A stretch of 55,770 bases of DNA from NCBI GenBank assembly GCA_049614485.1, contig JBMZDR010000016.1, positions 1-55,770 of the forward strand, given 5' to 3'. The stretch is from GCA-2733415 sp049614485 (GTDB lineage: Bacteria; Bacteroidota; Bacteroidia; Flavobacteriales; Flavobacteriaceae). Shown in pieces: positions 1-7,090 of this stretch (the first letter of the stretch is position 1; each line of letters begins with the position of its first letter). The notes below the pieces were generated by a model. That model searched no databases and was not told where the DNA came from. It was given only the letters and a program-made list of their open reading frames with translations. The translations under genes and the position numbers were made by a program.

Positions 1-350
1 GGACTATCACTACACATAAATAAGTTTCCGTTTAATTCAAATGTAGCATGCATAATTTTTCCTTCTTCAACGGGTCCATTTTTACCCCAACGTTGAATTT
101 TTATAATCTTAGAATTATCGAATAATTTCACATAAAAATTCATTGCGGTTTCTGCATTATTCTTTTGAAATGTTAGAAAGGTCGCAATTGGTTGTTTTGT
201 ACTAGACGTATTTTCGCTTACTATTTTTTTTAAACTATCATTTTCTAATTGTAGTTTTTCGTTTTCTACAAGCGCATTTTTATCGTCTTTAAAATTCGAA
301 CAACTGATTGACATTAAAGTCAATGTTAAAATTAAGATTGTTTTTTTCAT
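1..350 (-). CDS. VOC/PhnB-like lipoprotein, 3' end outside the window
   Basis: The reading frame starts at ATG 348-350 and is open to the window edge, so only about 116 residues are visible. Residues 1-17 form a lipoprotein signal (MKKTILILTLTLMSISC, lipobox Cys17). Residues 20-50 look like a short coiled coil rich in Glu, Leu and Lys. From about residue 55 the sequence (FLTFQ, AMNFYVKLF, HATFELNG, LFMCSD) resembles the PhnB-like branch of the vicinal-oxygen-chelate (glyoxalase/DUF899-like) superfamily, which is normally cytoplasmic, so a lipid-anchored version is slightly unusual. The family assignment is by motif recognition. The substrate is unknown. Confidence 0.75.
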   Translation of the reverse strand, partial: MKKTILILTLTLMSISCSNFKDDKNALVENEKLQLENDSLKKIVSENTSSTKQPIATFLTFQKNNAETAMNFYVKLFDNSKIIKIQRWGKNGPVEEGKIMHATFELNGNLFMCSDS

Positions 351-427
351 ACGGTTAATTTTTTTCAGTTTGCTGCCAATGATGACGTTGCGTGGTTAAA
401 GCACCTAATTTAGCAAATAAATCACAG

Positions 428-453
428 ATAGAACCGCTGCGAGGATTTTCTAT
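428..453. other. imperfect stem-loop beside the small-gene cassette
   Basis: ATAGAA (428-433) pairs with TTCTAT (448-453), with further partly paired GC-rich sequence between them. It lies in the 178-bp gap between the VOC lipoprotein gene and the two-gene cassette. No T-run follows on either strand, so a simple terminator is not supported. It could be part of a recombination or cassette-end structure, but that is inference. Confidence 0.3.
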
Positions 454-485
454 AGTAGGCGAGTACTAGCAATGAATTATACACG

Positions 486-496
486 GTGTTGTGCGT
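486..496 (+). repeat. inverted repeat, left copy (GTGTTGTGCGT)
   Basis: This 11-bp sequence recurs in inverted orientation at 1298-1308. The two copies bracket exactly the two small unknown genes at 528-1251. Similarity extends one or two bases further on the outer side (CG-GTGTTGTGCGT against CC-GTGTTGTGCGT). Such a bracket suggests the ends of a mobile or shuffled cassette, but no recombinase gene is in view. Confidence 0.5.
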
Positions 497-527
497 TCGG
501 TTTTATTCTTAATCCTATTCACACTAT

Positions 528-899
528 TTAGTTTTTGCGTTCTTTTGAATTGAAATTCCCTATTGCATATCCGATTATTGAACCTAATAAAGTTCCAATA
601 GTTGAACTTTCAATTTTGTCAGAAAACGACAAATAAACTACAGAAATTAAAATAACGAGTATGATTAAAAACTCCTTTGTAAATTTCCATTTCCAAAATA
701 CTAAATTCCGACTACTATGTGTTTTTTCGGCTTTTATTTTTTCAATCTTCACTTTGTTTTGATTTTCTAAAATTTGCTCTAAATTAACATCTTTTAAAGT
801 CGTTTTTAGTAAATCTAATAGTGGTTTAAAATCTAAAGATTGTTCCTCTTCATTATTTTCATTTTCTAACTTTTCACTTTGACTTTCTTTGTTTTCCAT
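528..899 (-). CDS. unknown small membrane protein with a glycine-zipper tail
   Basis: This is a 123-residue protein that I do not recognise. Residues 1-70 are highly charged and polar, with a Glu-rich N-terminus (EKLENENNEEEQ) and a helical Lys/Glu stretch. Two hydrophobic segments follow: about 74-91 (FLIILVILISVVYLSF) and about 97-116 (IGTLLGSIIGYAIGNF). The second has Gly/small residues at helix spacing, as in glycine-zipper membrane proteins. It lies 13 bp downstream of the gene at 913-1251 on the same strand, so the two are probably cotranscribed. Both are enclosed by the inverted GTGTTGTGCGT copies. A toxin, an antitoxin partner or a simple membrane anchor are all possible; nothing decides between them. 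Confidence 0.6.
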   Translation of the reverse strand: MENKESQSEKLENENNEEEQSLDFKPLLDLLKTTLKDVNLEQILENQNKVKIEKIKAEKTHSSRNLVFWKWKFTKEFLIILVILISVVYLSFSDKIESSTIGTLLGSIIGYAIGNFNSKERKN

Positions 900-912
900 A
901 AAACGAAAATAA

Positions 913-1251
913 TTAGTTTCTATATTCTTTTAAAAATTCTACAAATTTTCTTGAAACTTCCCATAAATGATTTTTTAGAGGTTCATTGCTGAATAGATTA
1001 GACGTACTAAAGTTATTTATTCTTTCAAGAAACAAAGAACCGTTATCAAATTCCGTAAGCATTAGTTTTAGGTCAAATTTTATTTCATCTAATTCTTTCT
1101 TATCTTGGTTGTACTTTGAGTTATTTCCAGAAATAGAATCTTGATAAATATCGTTAGTAAGAGAGCCATAATCAAATTCAGTCAGTTGTATTTTATTCAG
1201 TTGTTTAATAAATTCTTCTGTTTTTTCTTGGTAAAATTTTGTTGGTTTCAT
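913..1251 (-). CDS. unknown 112-residue protein with an internal repeat
   Basis: I do not recognise a family. The protein is cytoplasmic in character, with no signal or membrane segment, and is rich in Asn, Glu, Lys and Phe. It carries a near-identical nine-residue motif twice: LTEFDYGSL near residue 24 and LTEFDNGSL near residue 66. Each is followed by a helical-looking stretch, suggesting two tandem copies of a roughly 40-residue unit. ATG 1249-1251 is preceded by an A-rich leader typical of Flavobacteriaceae. It is the first gene of the two-gene cassette. Confidence 0.55.
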   Translation of the reverse strand: MKPTKFYQEKTEEFIKQLNKIQLTEFDYGSLTNDIYQDSISGNNSKYNQDKKELDEIKFDLKLMLTEFDNGSLFLERINNFSTSNLFSNEPLKNHLWEVSRKFVEFLKEYRN

Positions 1252-1297
1252 TGTTTGGTTCTTTAAATATTATTTTTTATGGATGTTGCTTTAACTG

Positions 1298-1308
1298 ACG
1301 CACAACAC
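1298..1308 (-). repeat. inverted repeat, right copy (GTGTTGTGCGT on the minus strand)
   Basis: This is the reverse-complement partner of 486-496. Immediately outside it, AAACAC (1315-1320) and GTGTTT (1325-1330) form a perfect 6-bp stem with a 4-nt loop, ending 3 bp before the miaE stop codon. The hairpin may be a miaE transcript end, although no T-run follows, or part of the cassette boundary. Confidence 0.5.
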
Positions 1309-1333
1309 GGTTACAAACACTATTGTGTTTATA

Positions 1334-1918
1334 TTACCCGTGCACAGTTTCGTTAGTTCCTAGGTCTTTCATGATGTTAGCTTCAAACACTAACAAGTCT
1401 TGCCATTTTTTATTCACCTCTGCTAAGTCATCACCATATTGTCTGGCAAAGCCTAAAAACATAGTGTAATGGTTGGCTTCACTAACCATCAGTTTTCTGT
1501 AAAATTCGGCTAATTTTTTATCTTCTAATTCTTCAGATAACAATCGGAAACGTTCACAGCTACGAGCTTCAATTAAGGCAGCATATAATAAGCGGTGTAC
1601 CAATTGTGTGTTGCGGCTACCACCTTTAGGGAAGAATTTAAGTAACTGAATAACATAGTCATCTTTTCGGTCGCGCCCTAGTACTTCACCACGTTCTAAA
1701 ATTAAATCGTGCACGAGTTTAAAATGACTAATTTCTTCTTTTACCAAAGCAACCATTTCCTGAACCAAATCTGTATACTCAGGAAAACTTACAATTAAAG
1801 AAATAGCGGTGCTCGTTGCTTTTTGTTCACAAAACGCATGATCTGTTAGTATTTCTGAGATGTTTTTTTCAACAATATTCACCCATCGTGGGTCAGTTGG
1901 TAGTTTTAATCCTAACAT
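1334..1918 (-). CDS. miaE: tRNA-(ms2io6A)-hydroxylase MiaE
   Basis: At 194 residues it is the usual length for MiaE. This di-iron monooxygenase hydroxylates the isopentenyl group of ms2i6A at tRNA position 37. The ferritin-like four-helix fold is indicated by carboxylate/His pairs: Glu in FCEQKATS, EExxH in VKEEISHF, Glu in LIEARSCER and ExxH in VSEANHY. These are the expected iron ligands. The gene follows dnaX by 10 bp on the same strand and is probably transcribed with it from the promoter at 3657-3664. MiaE uses molecular oxygen, so the modification may report oxygen availability; that is family knowledge and is not shown here. Confidence 0.93.
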   Translation of the reverse strand: MLGLKLPTDPRWVNIVEKNISEILTDHAFCEQKATSTAISLIVSFPEYTDLVQEMVALVKEEISHFKLVHDLILERGEVLGRDRKDDYVIQLLKFFPKGGSRNTQLVHRLLYAALIEARSCERFRLLSEELEDKKLAEFYRKLMVSEANHYTMFLGFARQYGDDLAEVNKKWQDLLVFEANIMKDLGTNETVHG

Positions 1919-1928
1919 GAGTATGGTA

Positions 1929-3638
1929 TTAATTTTTAATATCTAAATTAAATTCTTGACGTAAAAATTCAATTGCAGGGTTCAGTTCTATAAACTTCTC
2001 ATAAGTATCTTGAGCAGAGAAGATGTATTTCTTTTGAATCTCTTCGTTTACGGTAGTTTGAATTGTAATGTTGTAATTACTCAAACGCTTACGCAAATTC
2101 GCTAATAAGGCATGTTGTGCACGTTCTAAATCAATTTTCATTGTTTCGTTAGGCAGTTCAATATGTATGACGGTACCTTTAACTATGAGCTCTTCTATAT
2201 TTAATATTGAGGCTACAATTTTTTCTCCTTTTTTATCTAAAGCATCAACATAAGCACGCCAATAGGCTATTAAATCTTCTTTTTTGAAATCATTAGTAGG
2301 GAGCACTTCATGCTGTACTTCTTCTGCTAATTTTGATTGTAAATGTTCTTGTTTTTTACGAACACTTGATAGCGATAAACCTGATATTTTCCCTTTACCA
2401 GTTGTTGGTGTTTTCAACTTTGGCAAATCGGGTTTTTTAAACTCTGGTTTTTGTATTTCCTGTATAGGTTCATTAACTACAGATTTTTTTACTTCAGGAG
2501 CAGTTGGTGCTTTTGGAGTAGAGGTAGAAATAAAAAACGTGGCAGGGATTATAAAGTGTTTAGACTTTTTTTTTTCTCCATCAAAAGTGATAGAGGCCAG
2601 CTGCATTAAAGCTAATTCAACGAGTAAACGTTGGTTTTTACTGGTTTTGTATTTTAAGTCACAGTCATTTGCGGTTTCAATACCTTGTATTAAAAATTGC
2701 TGCGACGTTTTTTGTGACTGTTCTGAATAGTGCTGTTGTGCTGTACTACCAACTTCTAACAATTGAATTGTTGATGGGTTTTTACACACTAATAAATCTC
2801 TAAAGTGAGATGCTAAACCTGCAATAAAATGATGGCCATCAAACCCTTTAGATAAACAGTCATTAAATAACAGTAGTAATTCAGGTATTTTATTTTCTAA
2901 AATTAAATCTGTCGCTTTAAAATAGGTATCGTAATCTAAAACGTTTAAGTTTTCAGTAACGGCTTGACGTGTTAAGTTTTTTCCAGAAAAACTAACAACT
3001 CTATCAAAAATAGATAAGGCATCACGCATAGCACCATCTGCCTTTTGAGCAATGATGTGTAAGGCATCATCTTCTGCAGTTATACCTTGTTCATTGGCAA
3101 TATATGCTAGGTAATTTGCAGCGTCTTTTACAGTAATTCGTTTAAAATCAAAAATCTGACAACGTGATAAAATGGTTGGTATGATTTTATGCTTTTCCGT
3201 AGTTGCTAAAATGAAAATAGCATGCTTAGGAGGTTCTTCTAAGGTTTTTAAAAAGGCATTAAAAGCAGCCTGAGATAACATGTGTACCTCATCAATAATA
3301 TACACCTTATATGTTCCTACCTGTGGTGGTATTCTAACTTGATCAATTAGATTACGTATGTCATCAACAGAATTGTTTGAAGCGGCATCTAGTTCAAAAA
3401 CATTAAATGCGAAATCTTCATTTTCATCATCATGACCTTCTTGATGGTTAATTTTTTTAGCAAGTATTCGTGCACATGATGTTTTACCAACACCTCTTGG
3501 ACCACAAAAAAGTAGTGCTTGAGCTAAGTGATTATTCTCAATAGCATTCAACAATGTGTTTGTAATAGCTTGTTGCCCAACAACATCCGTAAATGTTTTA
3601 GGTCTGTATTTTCTTGCCGATACTACAAAGTGTTCCAT
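1929..3638 (-). CDS. dnaX: DNA polymerase III subunit gamma/tau (clamp loader)
   Basis: This AAA+ clamp-loader subunit has 569 residues. Walker A is GPRGVGKT (46-53), Walker B is IIDEVH (114-119), and the SRC motif with the arginine finger is near 158-160. Domain III runs to about residue 370. A Pro/Lys-rich linker and a C-terminal tau-like domain follow, in the part that would contact DnaB and the polymerase. The four-cysteine zinc module normally inserted between Walker A and the LIEIDAAS segment is absent. The stretch at 61-80 is instead short and acidic (HDDENEDFAF). The start is the ATG at 3636-3638. It is divergent from rnpB and upstream of miaE. Confidence 0.97.
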   Translation of the reverse strand: MEHFVVSARKYRPKTFTDVVGQQAITNTLLNAIENNHLAQALLFCGPRGVGKTSCARILAKKINHQEGHDDENEDFAFNVFELDAASNNSVDDIRNLIDQVRIPPQVGTYKVYIIDEVHMLSQAAFNAFLKTLEEPPKHAIFILATTEKHKIIPTILSRCQIFDFKRITVKDAANYLAYIANEQGITAEDDALHIIAQKADGAMRDALSIFDRVVSFSGKNLTRQAVTENLNVLDYDTYFKATDLILENKIPELLLLFNDCLSKGFDGHHFIAGLASHFRDLLVCKNPSTIQLLEVGSTAQQHYSEQSQKTSQQFLIQGIETANDCDLKYKTSKNQRLLVELALMQLASITFDGEKKKSKHFIIPATFFISTSTPKAPTAPEVKKSVVNEPIQEIQKPEFKKPDLPKLKTPTTGKGKISGLSLSSVRKKQEHLQSKLAEEVQHEVLPTNDFKKEDLIAYWRAYVDALDKKGEKIVASILNIEELIVKGTVIHIELPNETMKIDLERAQHALLANLRKRLSNYNITIQTTVNEEIQKKYIFSAQDTYEKFIELNPAIEFLRQEFNLDIKN

Positions 3639-3656
3639 TGAAAAAAATTAGCTTCA

Positions 3657-3664
3657 CAAATATA
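3657..3664 (-). promoter_or_regulatory. -7 promoter element for dnaX-miaE
   Basis: On the minus strand this reads TATATTTG, a perfect match to the Bacteroidota TAnnTTTG element. It would start transcription about 10 nt upstream of the dnaX ATG. No clear -33 TTG was found at the standard distance. Confidence 0.5.
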
Positions 3665-3732
3665 AAAATTCAAATGTGATATTAAGCGTTAAGAATTAAG
3701 AATTTTAAGTGGAGTTATTAACATTTTAAGCT

Positions 3733-3740
3733 TATTTTTG
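3733..3740 (+). promoter_or_regulatory. -7 promoter element for rnpB
   Basis: TATTTTTG fits TAnnTTTG and ends 4-5 nt before the 5' strand of the RNase P RNA P1 helix. That is the spacing expected for transcription starting at the mature 5' end. Confidence 0.6.
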
Positions 3741-3743
3741 CCA

Positions 3744-4044
3744 CGAGCAGACTACCTTATCGCTGTCCTAAATAGGAGAGAGGAAAGTCCGGACACCATA
3801 GTACAATATAGCGGGTAACACCCGTCCGTCGAAAGATGCGGACAAGTGCAACAGAAAGTATGTACAGGTTATGCTGTAGTGAAACCAGGTAAACTCTATG
3901 TGGTGCAACGTTATGTAAACCAACGCTTGAGGGTTGTACGCCCAATGTTGGAGGGTAAACGGTTTGATGCTGCAAGTAATTGTAGTACTAGATAAATGAT
4001 AAGGACTCTTTTAAGAGTACAGAATCCGGCTTATGGTCTGCTTT
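3744..4044 (+). ncRNA. rnpB: RNase P RNA (bacterial A-type)
   Basis: The conserved core is plainly visible: GAGGAAAGTCCGGAC around 3779-3794 (P4 5' side and CRI) and ACAGAATCCGGCTTA around 4019-4033 (the matching 3' side). GAAACCAGGTAAACTC-like internal sequence lies near 3880-3897. P1 is a perfect 7-bp helix between AGCAGAC (3746-3752) and GTCTGCT (4036-4042), which fixes both ends. A T-run follows at 4042-4049 and may act as the terminator. The RNA processes tRNA 5' ends together with RnpA. Short reading frames on both strands across this RNA should be ignored. Confidence 0.96.
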
Positions 4045-4164
4045 TTTTTATAAAAAACACACGTGTAACCTATTCTGTGTTAGTGGTTTACGGTGTTTTT
4101 TACTTTTTCAGGTATAAAAGTTTTATTTTTTTTTACTTTTTGTTTTTGATAATAAAAAAAAGAC

Positions 4165-4172
4165 TATTTTTG
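4165..4172 (+). promoter_or_regulatory. -7 promoter element upstream of a small ORF
   Basis: TATTTTTG with a TTG 16 nt upstream (4146-4148) approximates a flavobacterial promoter. A transcript starting near 4179 would begin with a small ACCC/GGGT hairpin (4185-4198) and run through the 66-codon frame at 4213. Confidence 0.4.
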
Positions 4173-4212
4173 ATATAAGGTATTACCCGTTTAAGGGTTT
4201 TAGTTGAACATT

Positions 4213-4413
4213 ATGAAACGTGTTTATATATCTGATGTTTTTAAGCTTAGGAAGTCAAACTTAAAAATTGCTCATTGGATGAGAGATCAGAATTTAAAGC
4301 TAACTTCCGCTATTTACCACATAAAAGCTATTATAGGTATTGTACAATTTAGGTTGTTTACTACTTATAAATACACTAGCAGTGCTTTAAGAGCAAATTT
4401 CCCCATACAGTAG
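4213..4413 (+). CDS. possible 66-residue basic protein, or a small RNA
   Basis: ATG 4213-4215 opens a 66-codon frame with a basic, aromatic-containing product (MKRVYISDVFKLRKSNLKIA at the start). A TTG three codons earlier is less likely to be the start. A plausible promoter lies at 4165-4172. ACTTTCT (4426-4432) and AGAAAGT (4440-4446) form a 7-bp stem just after the stop codon. I do not recognise the product and composition is not decisive, so the region may instead encode a non-coding transcript between rnpB and the VOC gene. Confidence 0.3.
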   Translation: MKRVYISDVFKLRKSNLKIAHWMRDQNLKLTSAIYHIKAIIGIVQFRLFTTYKYTSSALRANFPIQ

Positions 4414-4490
4414 TTTTTCAAAATCACTTTCTTAGTTAGAGAAAGTATCCCGTAATTTTTAATGTTAATTAATTTTAATTGGATTTTGCT

Positions 4491-4934
4491 ATGAAAAAAT
4501 TTGCATTTCATTTGTCGCTTCCGTGTGAAGATTTAGAAAAAACAAAAAGATTTTATATTGATGTATTAGGCGCTCAACTAGGGCGTAGTACAAATACATG
4601 GTTAGATGTAAACTTATATGGCAATCAAATTACATTTACCAAATCTGGTGCTTTTGATTTCAAGTTTAAAGATTACCGTTTGGGTAATGATGTGATCCCT
4701 TCATTTCACTTTGGAGTAATCGTTGATTTGGATCTATGGTCAAAGTTGTATTCGTATTTGTTTCAGTCAGAATATGAAATTACAACTGAAGTTTTATATT
4801 TTGAAAATAAAATTGGAGAGCATTTGTCATTTTTTATCACAGATCCAAACGGATTTAAAGTAGAGTTTAAAAGCTTTAAGGAGCAAGACGAAATGTTTGC
4901 AACTGAAACAACTTGGGAACGTTTCCCGGAATAA
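4491..4934 (+). CDS. VOC (glyoxalase-fold) family protein
   Basis: This is a 147-residue protein from ATG 4491. An in-frame TTG 12 nt earlier is rejected because ATGAAAAAA is the typical local start. Features of one vicinal-oxygen-chelate domain are present: an N-terminal LSLPCEDLEKTKRFYIDVLG motif with the metal-binding His at residue 7, FHFGVIVD in the middle, and ITDPNGFKVEFKSF at the C-terminus with Glu as a ligand. The family includes glyoxalases, dioxygenases and antibiotic-binding proteins. The substrate cannot be told from sequence. It is followed after 18 bp by the TerB-like gene, so the two may be an operon. Confidence 0.85.
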   Translation: MKKFAFHLSLPCEDLEKTKRFYIDVLGAQLGRSTNTWLDVNLYGNQITFTKSGAFDFKFKDYRLGNDVIPSFHFGVIVDLDLWSKLYSYLFQSEYEITTEVLYFENKIGEHLSFFITDPNGFKVEFKSFKEQDEMFATETTWERFPE

Positions 4935-4952
4935 CACTTAAAACACTAAAGA

Positions 4953-5387
4953 ATGGCTTTTTTAGATTTATACCAGTCTAGTGCGCATAGAAATAATGTA
5001 GCACATTTTGCAGCAATCGTATCCATAGCTATGGTTGATGGTGGCTTAAATGATAATGAAATGGTATTAGTTAATCGGTTTAAACGAAAGTTAGATATAA
5101 CTGATGATGAGTATCGTTTAATAATGACCGATCCAACGAAATACCCGTTGGTGGCCTACAGCTCATATAATGACAGATTAGAACACTTATTTGACTTCTT
5201 TAAAATTATTTATGCAGACCATAATATTGATGAGTCAGAAAAGAAAACAGTATTTAAGTATGCCTTAGGAATAGGCTTTACTCCTGAAAAAGCAGCTTTA
5301 ATAGTTAAAAAATCAATTGTCATATTTGAACAAGGTATTGATTATGATTACTACAGCTTTTTACTAGGTAAAACAGCTGTTGATTAA
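4953..5387 (+). CDS. TerB-like family protein
   Basis: This is a 144-residue, all-helical cytoplasmic protein. It resembles the TerB/tellurite-resistance-like fold: AAIVSIAMVDGGLNDNEMVLVNRFKRKLDI is followed by a second helical half with DHNIDESEKKTVFKYALGIG. The repeated acidic pattern (DGGLNDNE, DHNIDESE) is the family's probable metal-binding signature. Members of this group are common in Flavobacteriaceae and are usually not linked to tellurite. Here no other ter genes are nearby, so the molecular role is open. Confidence 0.75.
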   Translation: MAFLDLYQSSAHRNNVAHFAAIVSIAMVDGGLNDNEMVLVNRFKRKLDITDDEYRLIMTDPTKYPLVAYSSYNDRLEHLFDFFKIIYADHNIDESEKKTVFKYALGIGFTPEKAALIVKKSIVIFEQGIDYDYYSFLLGKTAVD

Positions 5388-5689
5388 GGATATAACAAGA
5401 ATAGTTAATTTAAACACTTACAAAGTGTTTAGGGTATTTAATAGATAAAATGTTTAATTTTTTATTTTTCGGTTTCAAATGCATGAAGAGGTTAAGCATT
5501 TGTAATATGGCTCAGAGTCATAACGATATAAATAAGTTTTCTTCAAAATTAACACCTGCATTTTATAAGCCAGAACAGCTTATAAGATTGCGTAACATCT
5601 ATTTAAATTTAAGAGTTTGAGCTAAAGTTCAAGATTAGTTTTGAAAGCCTTTGCTTTCTGAAAAAATATTGACTTTAATTTAAAATAAA
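5388..5689 (+). other. 302-bp non-coding leader with four perfect hairpins before speA
   Basis: No credible reading frame is present. Four perfect inverted repeats lie in a row: AAACACTT/AAGTGTTT (5412-5419/5423-5430), CAAATGC/GCATTTG (5476-5482/5496-5502), TATAAGC/GCTTATA (5564-5570/5578-5584) and GAAAGC/GCTTTC (5643-5648/5653-5658). The first could terminate the TerB transcript. The others suggest a structured 5' leader for the polyamine operon. I do not recognise a known riboswitch. Confidence 0.45.
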
Positions 5690-7090
5690 ATGAATACGAA
5701 ATATATTGATTTAATACATCAAACTTTTGATTTTCCTCAACAGGAATTCACACTTAATAAACAACAACAGTTACAGTTTCATGATCTTGATTTAATGGGG
5801 TTAATTGAAGCTTATGGTACACCATTAAAACTAACGTATTTGCCTAAAATATCTGAAAATATACAAGCAGCAAAACAATGGTTTAACGCAGCTATGAAAA
5901 AGCATGGCTATAAAGGAAAATACCATTATTCATACTGTACAAAAAGCTCACATTTTAAACATGTTTTAGATGAAGCTCTACAAAATGACATCCATCTTGA
6001 AACCTCTTCTGCATTTGATTTAAACATCATTGATAGTTTAATTGAAGCAGGAAGCATTAATACTAAAAATTATATCATTTGTAATGGTTTTAAACGTGAT
6101 GAATACGTTGCTAATATTACTAAATTGATTAATTCAGGTTATAAAAACTGCATCCCAATTATTGATAACTATGAGGAAATTGACTTATTAACCGAGCAAA
6201 CCAAACGAAAATTTAAAATAGGAATTCGTATCGCTTCAGAAGAAGAGCCAAAGTTTGAATTTTATACTTCTAGGTTGGGTATTGGCTATAAAAATATTCT
6301 AAATTTTTATAGAAACGAAATAAAAAACAATAAGAAGGTAGAGCTAAAAATGTTACACTTTTTTATCAATACAGGTATCAAAGATAACGCCTACTACTGG
6401 AATGAATTGAACAAATGCTTGAAGGTATATATTGATTTAAAACGTATTTGCCCAACTCTAGATAGCTTAAATATTGGTGGTGGTTTCCCTATAAAAACGT
6501 CTTTAGCATTTGATTATGATTATGAGTATATGATTGATGAAATCATTAATCAAATTAAACAAGCATGTGATGAAGCAGAAGTAACAGTACCACATATTTT
6601 TACTGAGTTTGGAAGTTTTACTGTAGGAGAAACAAGTGCAAATATTTACAAAGTATTGTATCAGAAAAAGCAAAATGATAGAGAAAGTTGGAATATGATT
6701 GACTCATCATTTATCACAACTTTGCCAGATAGTTGGGCAATCAACAGACGCTTTATTATGTTGCCAATTAACAGGTGGGAAGATAATTATGAGCGCGTTT
6801 TGCTGGGAGGTTTAACTTGTGATAGTGATGATTATTATAATTCAGAACAGCATATCAATGCCATTTACTTGCCAAAATACCGTAAAGAAAAACCATTGTA
6901 TATCGGTTTTTTTAACACGGGAGCATATCAAGAAAGCATAGGCGGTTATGGTGGCTTACAACATTGTTTGATACCCCAGCCAAAACATATTTTAATAAAA
7001 AAAGATGAAGAAGGTCAAGTGACTACTTCAGTATTTAAAGAGAAACAAACACACAACGATTTTTTAAAGATTTTAGGTTATGAAAAATAA
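5690..7090 (+). CDS. speA: arginine decarboxylase (biosynthetic, PLP type III fold)
   Basis: This 466-residue enzyme converts arginine to agmatine, the first step of putrescine synthesis by the agmatine route. The alanine-racemase-like barrel has the PLP lysine in SYCTKSSHF (Lys85), a GGGFP phosphate-binding motif (in LNIGGGFPI) and the C-terminal LTCDSDDYY motif that supplies the Cys/Asp pair at the dimer active site. It is shorter than the roughly 630-660-residue proteobacterial SpeA, as is usual in Bacteroidota, because the inserted helical domain is missing. Its 3' end overlaps speB by 11 nt, indicating translational coupling. It is the first gene of a five-gene operon behind a hairpin-rich leader. 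Confidence 0.9.
   Translation: MNTKYIDLIHQTFDFPQQEFTLNKQQQLQFHDLDLMGLIEAYGTPLKLTYLPKISENIQAAKQWFNAAMKKHGYKGKYHYSYCTKSSHFKHVLDEALQNDIHLETSSAFDLNIIDSLIEAGSINTKNYIICNGFKRDEYVANITKLINSGYKNCIPIIDNYEEIDLLTEQTKRKFKIGIRIASEEEPKFEFYTSRLGIGYKNILNFYRNEIKNNKKVELKMLHFFINTGIKDNAYYWNELNKCLKVYIDLKRICPTLDSLNIGGGFPIKTSLAFDYDYEYMIDEIINQIKQACDEAEVTVPHIFTEFGSFTVGETSANIYKVLYQKKQNDRESWNMIDSSFITTLPDSWAINRRFIMLPINRWEDNYERVLLGGLTCDSDDYYNSEQHINAIYLPKYRKEKPLYIGFFNTGAYQESIGGYGGLQHCLIPQPKHILIKKDEEGQVTTSVFKEKQTHNDFLKILGYEK

Noticed and set aside
2284..2730. 148-codon plus-strand ORF inside dnaX
   Set aside because: It is antisense to a clear dnaX reading frame, with Cys/Ser/Phe-rich shadow composition.
3757..4178. Short ORFs on both strands across and just after rnpB
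   Set aside because: They lie within the RNase P RNA or its T-rich 3' flank and have no recognisable product.
4204..4212. TTG start of the small ORF at 4213
   Set aside because: An ATG three codons later is more likely, and the whole frame is only weakly supported.
5412..5658. CRISPR-like series of short repeats before speA
   Set aside because: The elements are four different inverted repeats, not copies of one direct repeat.
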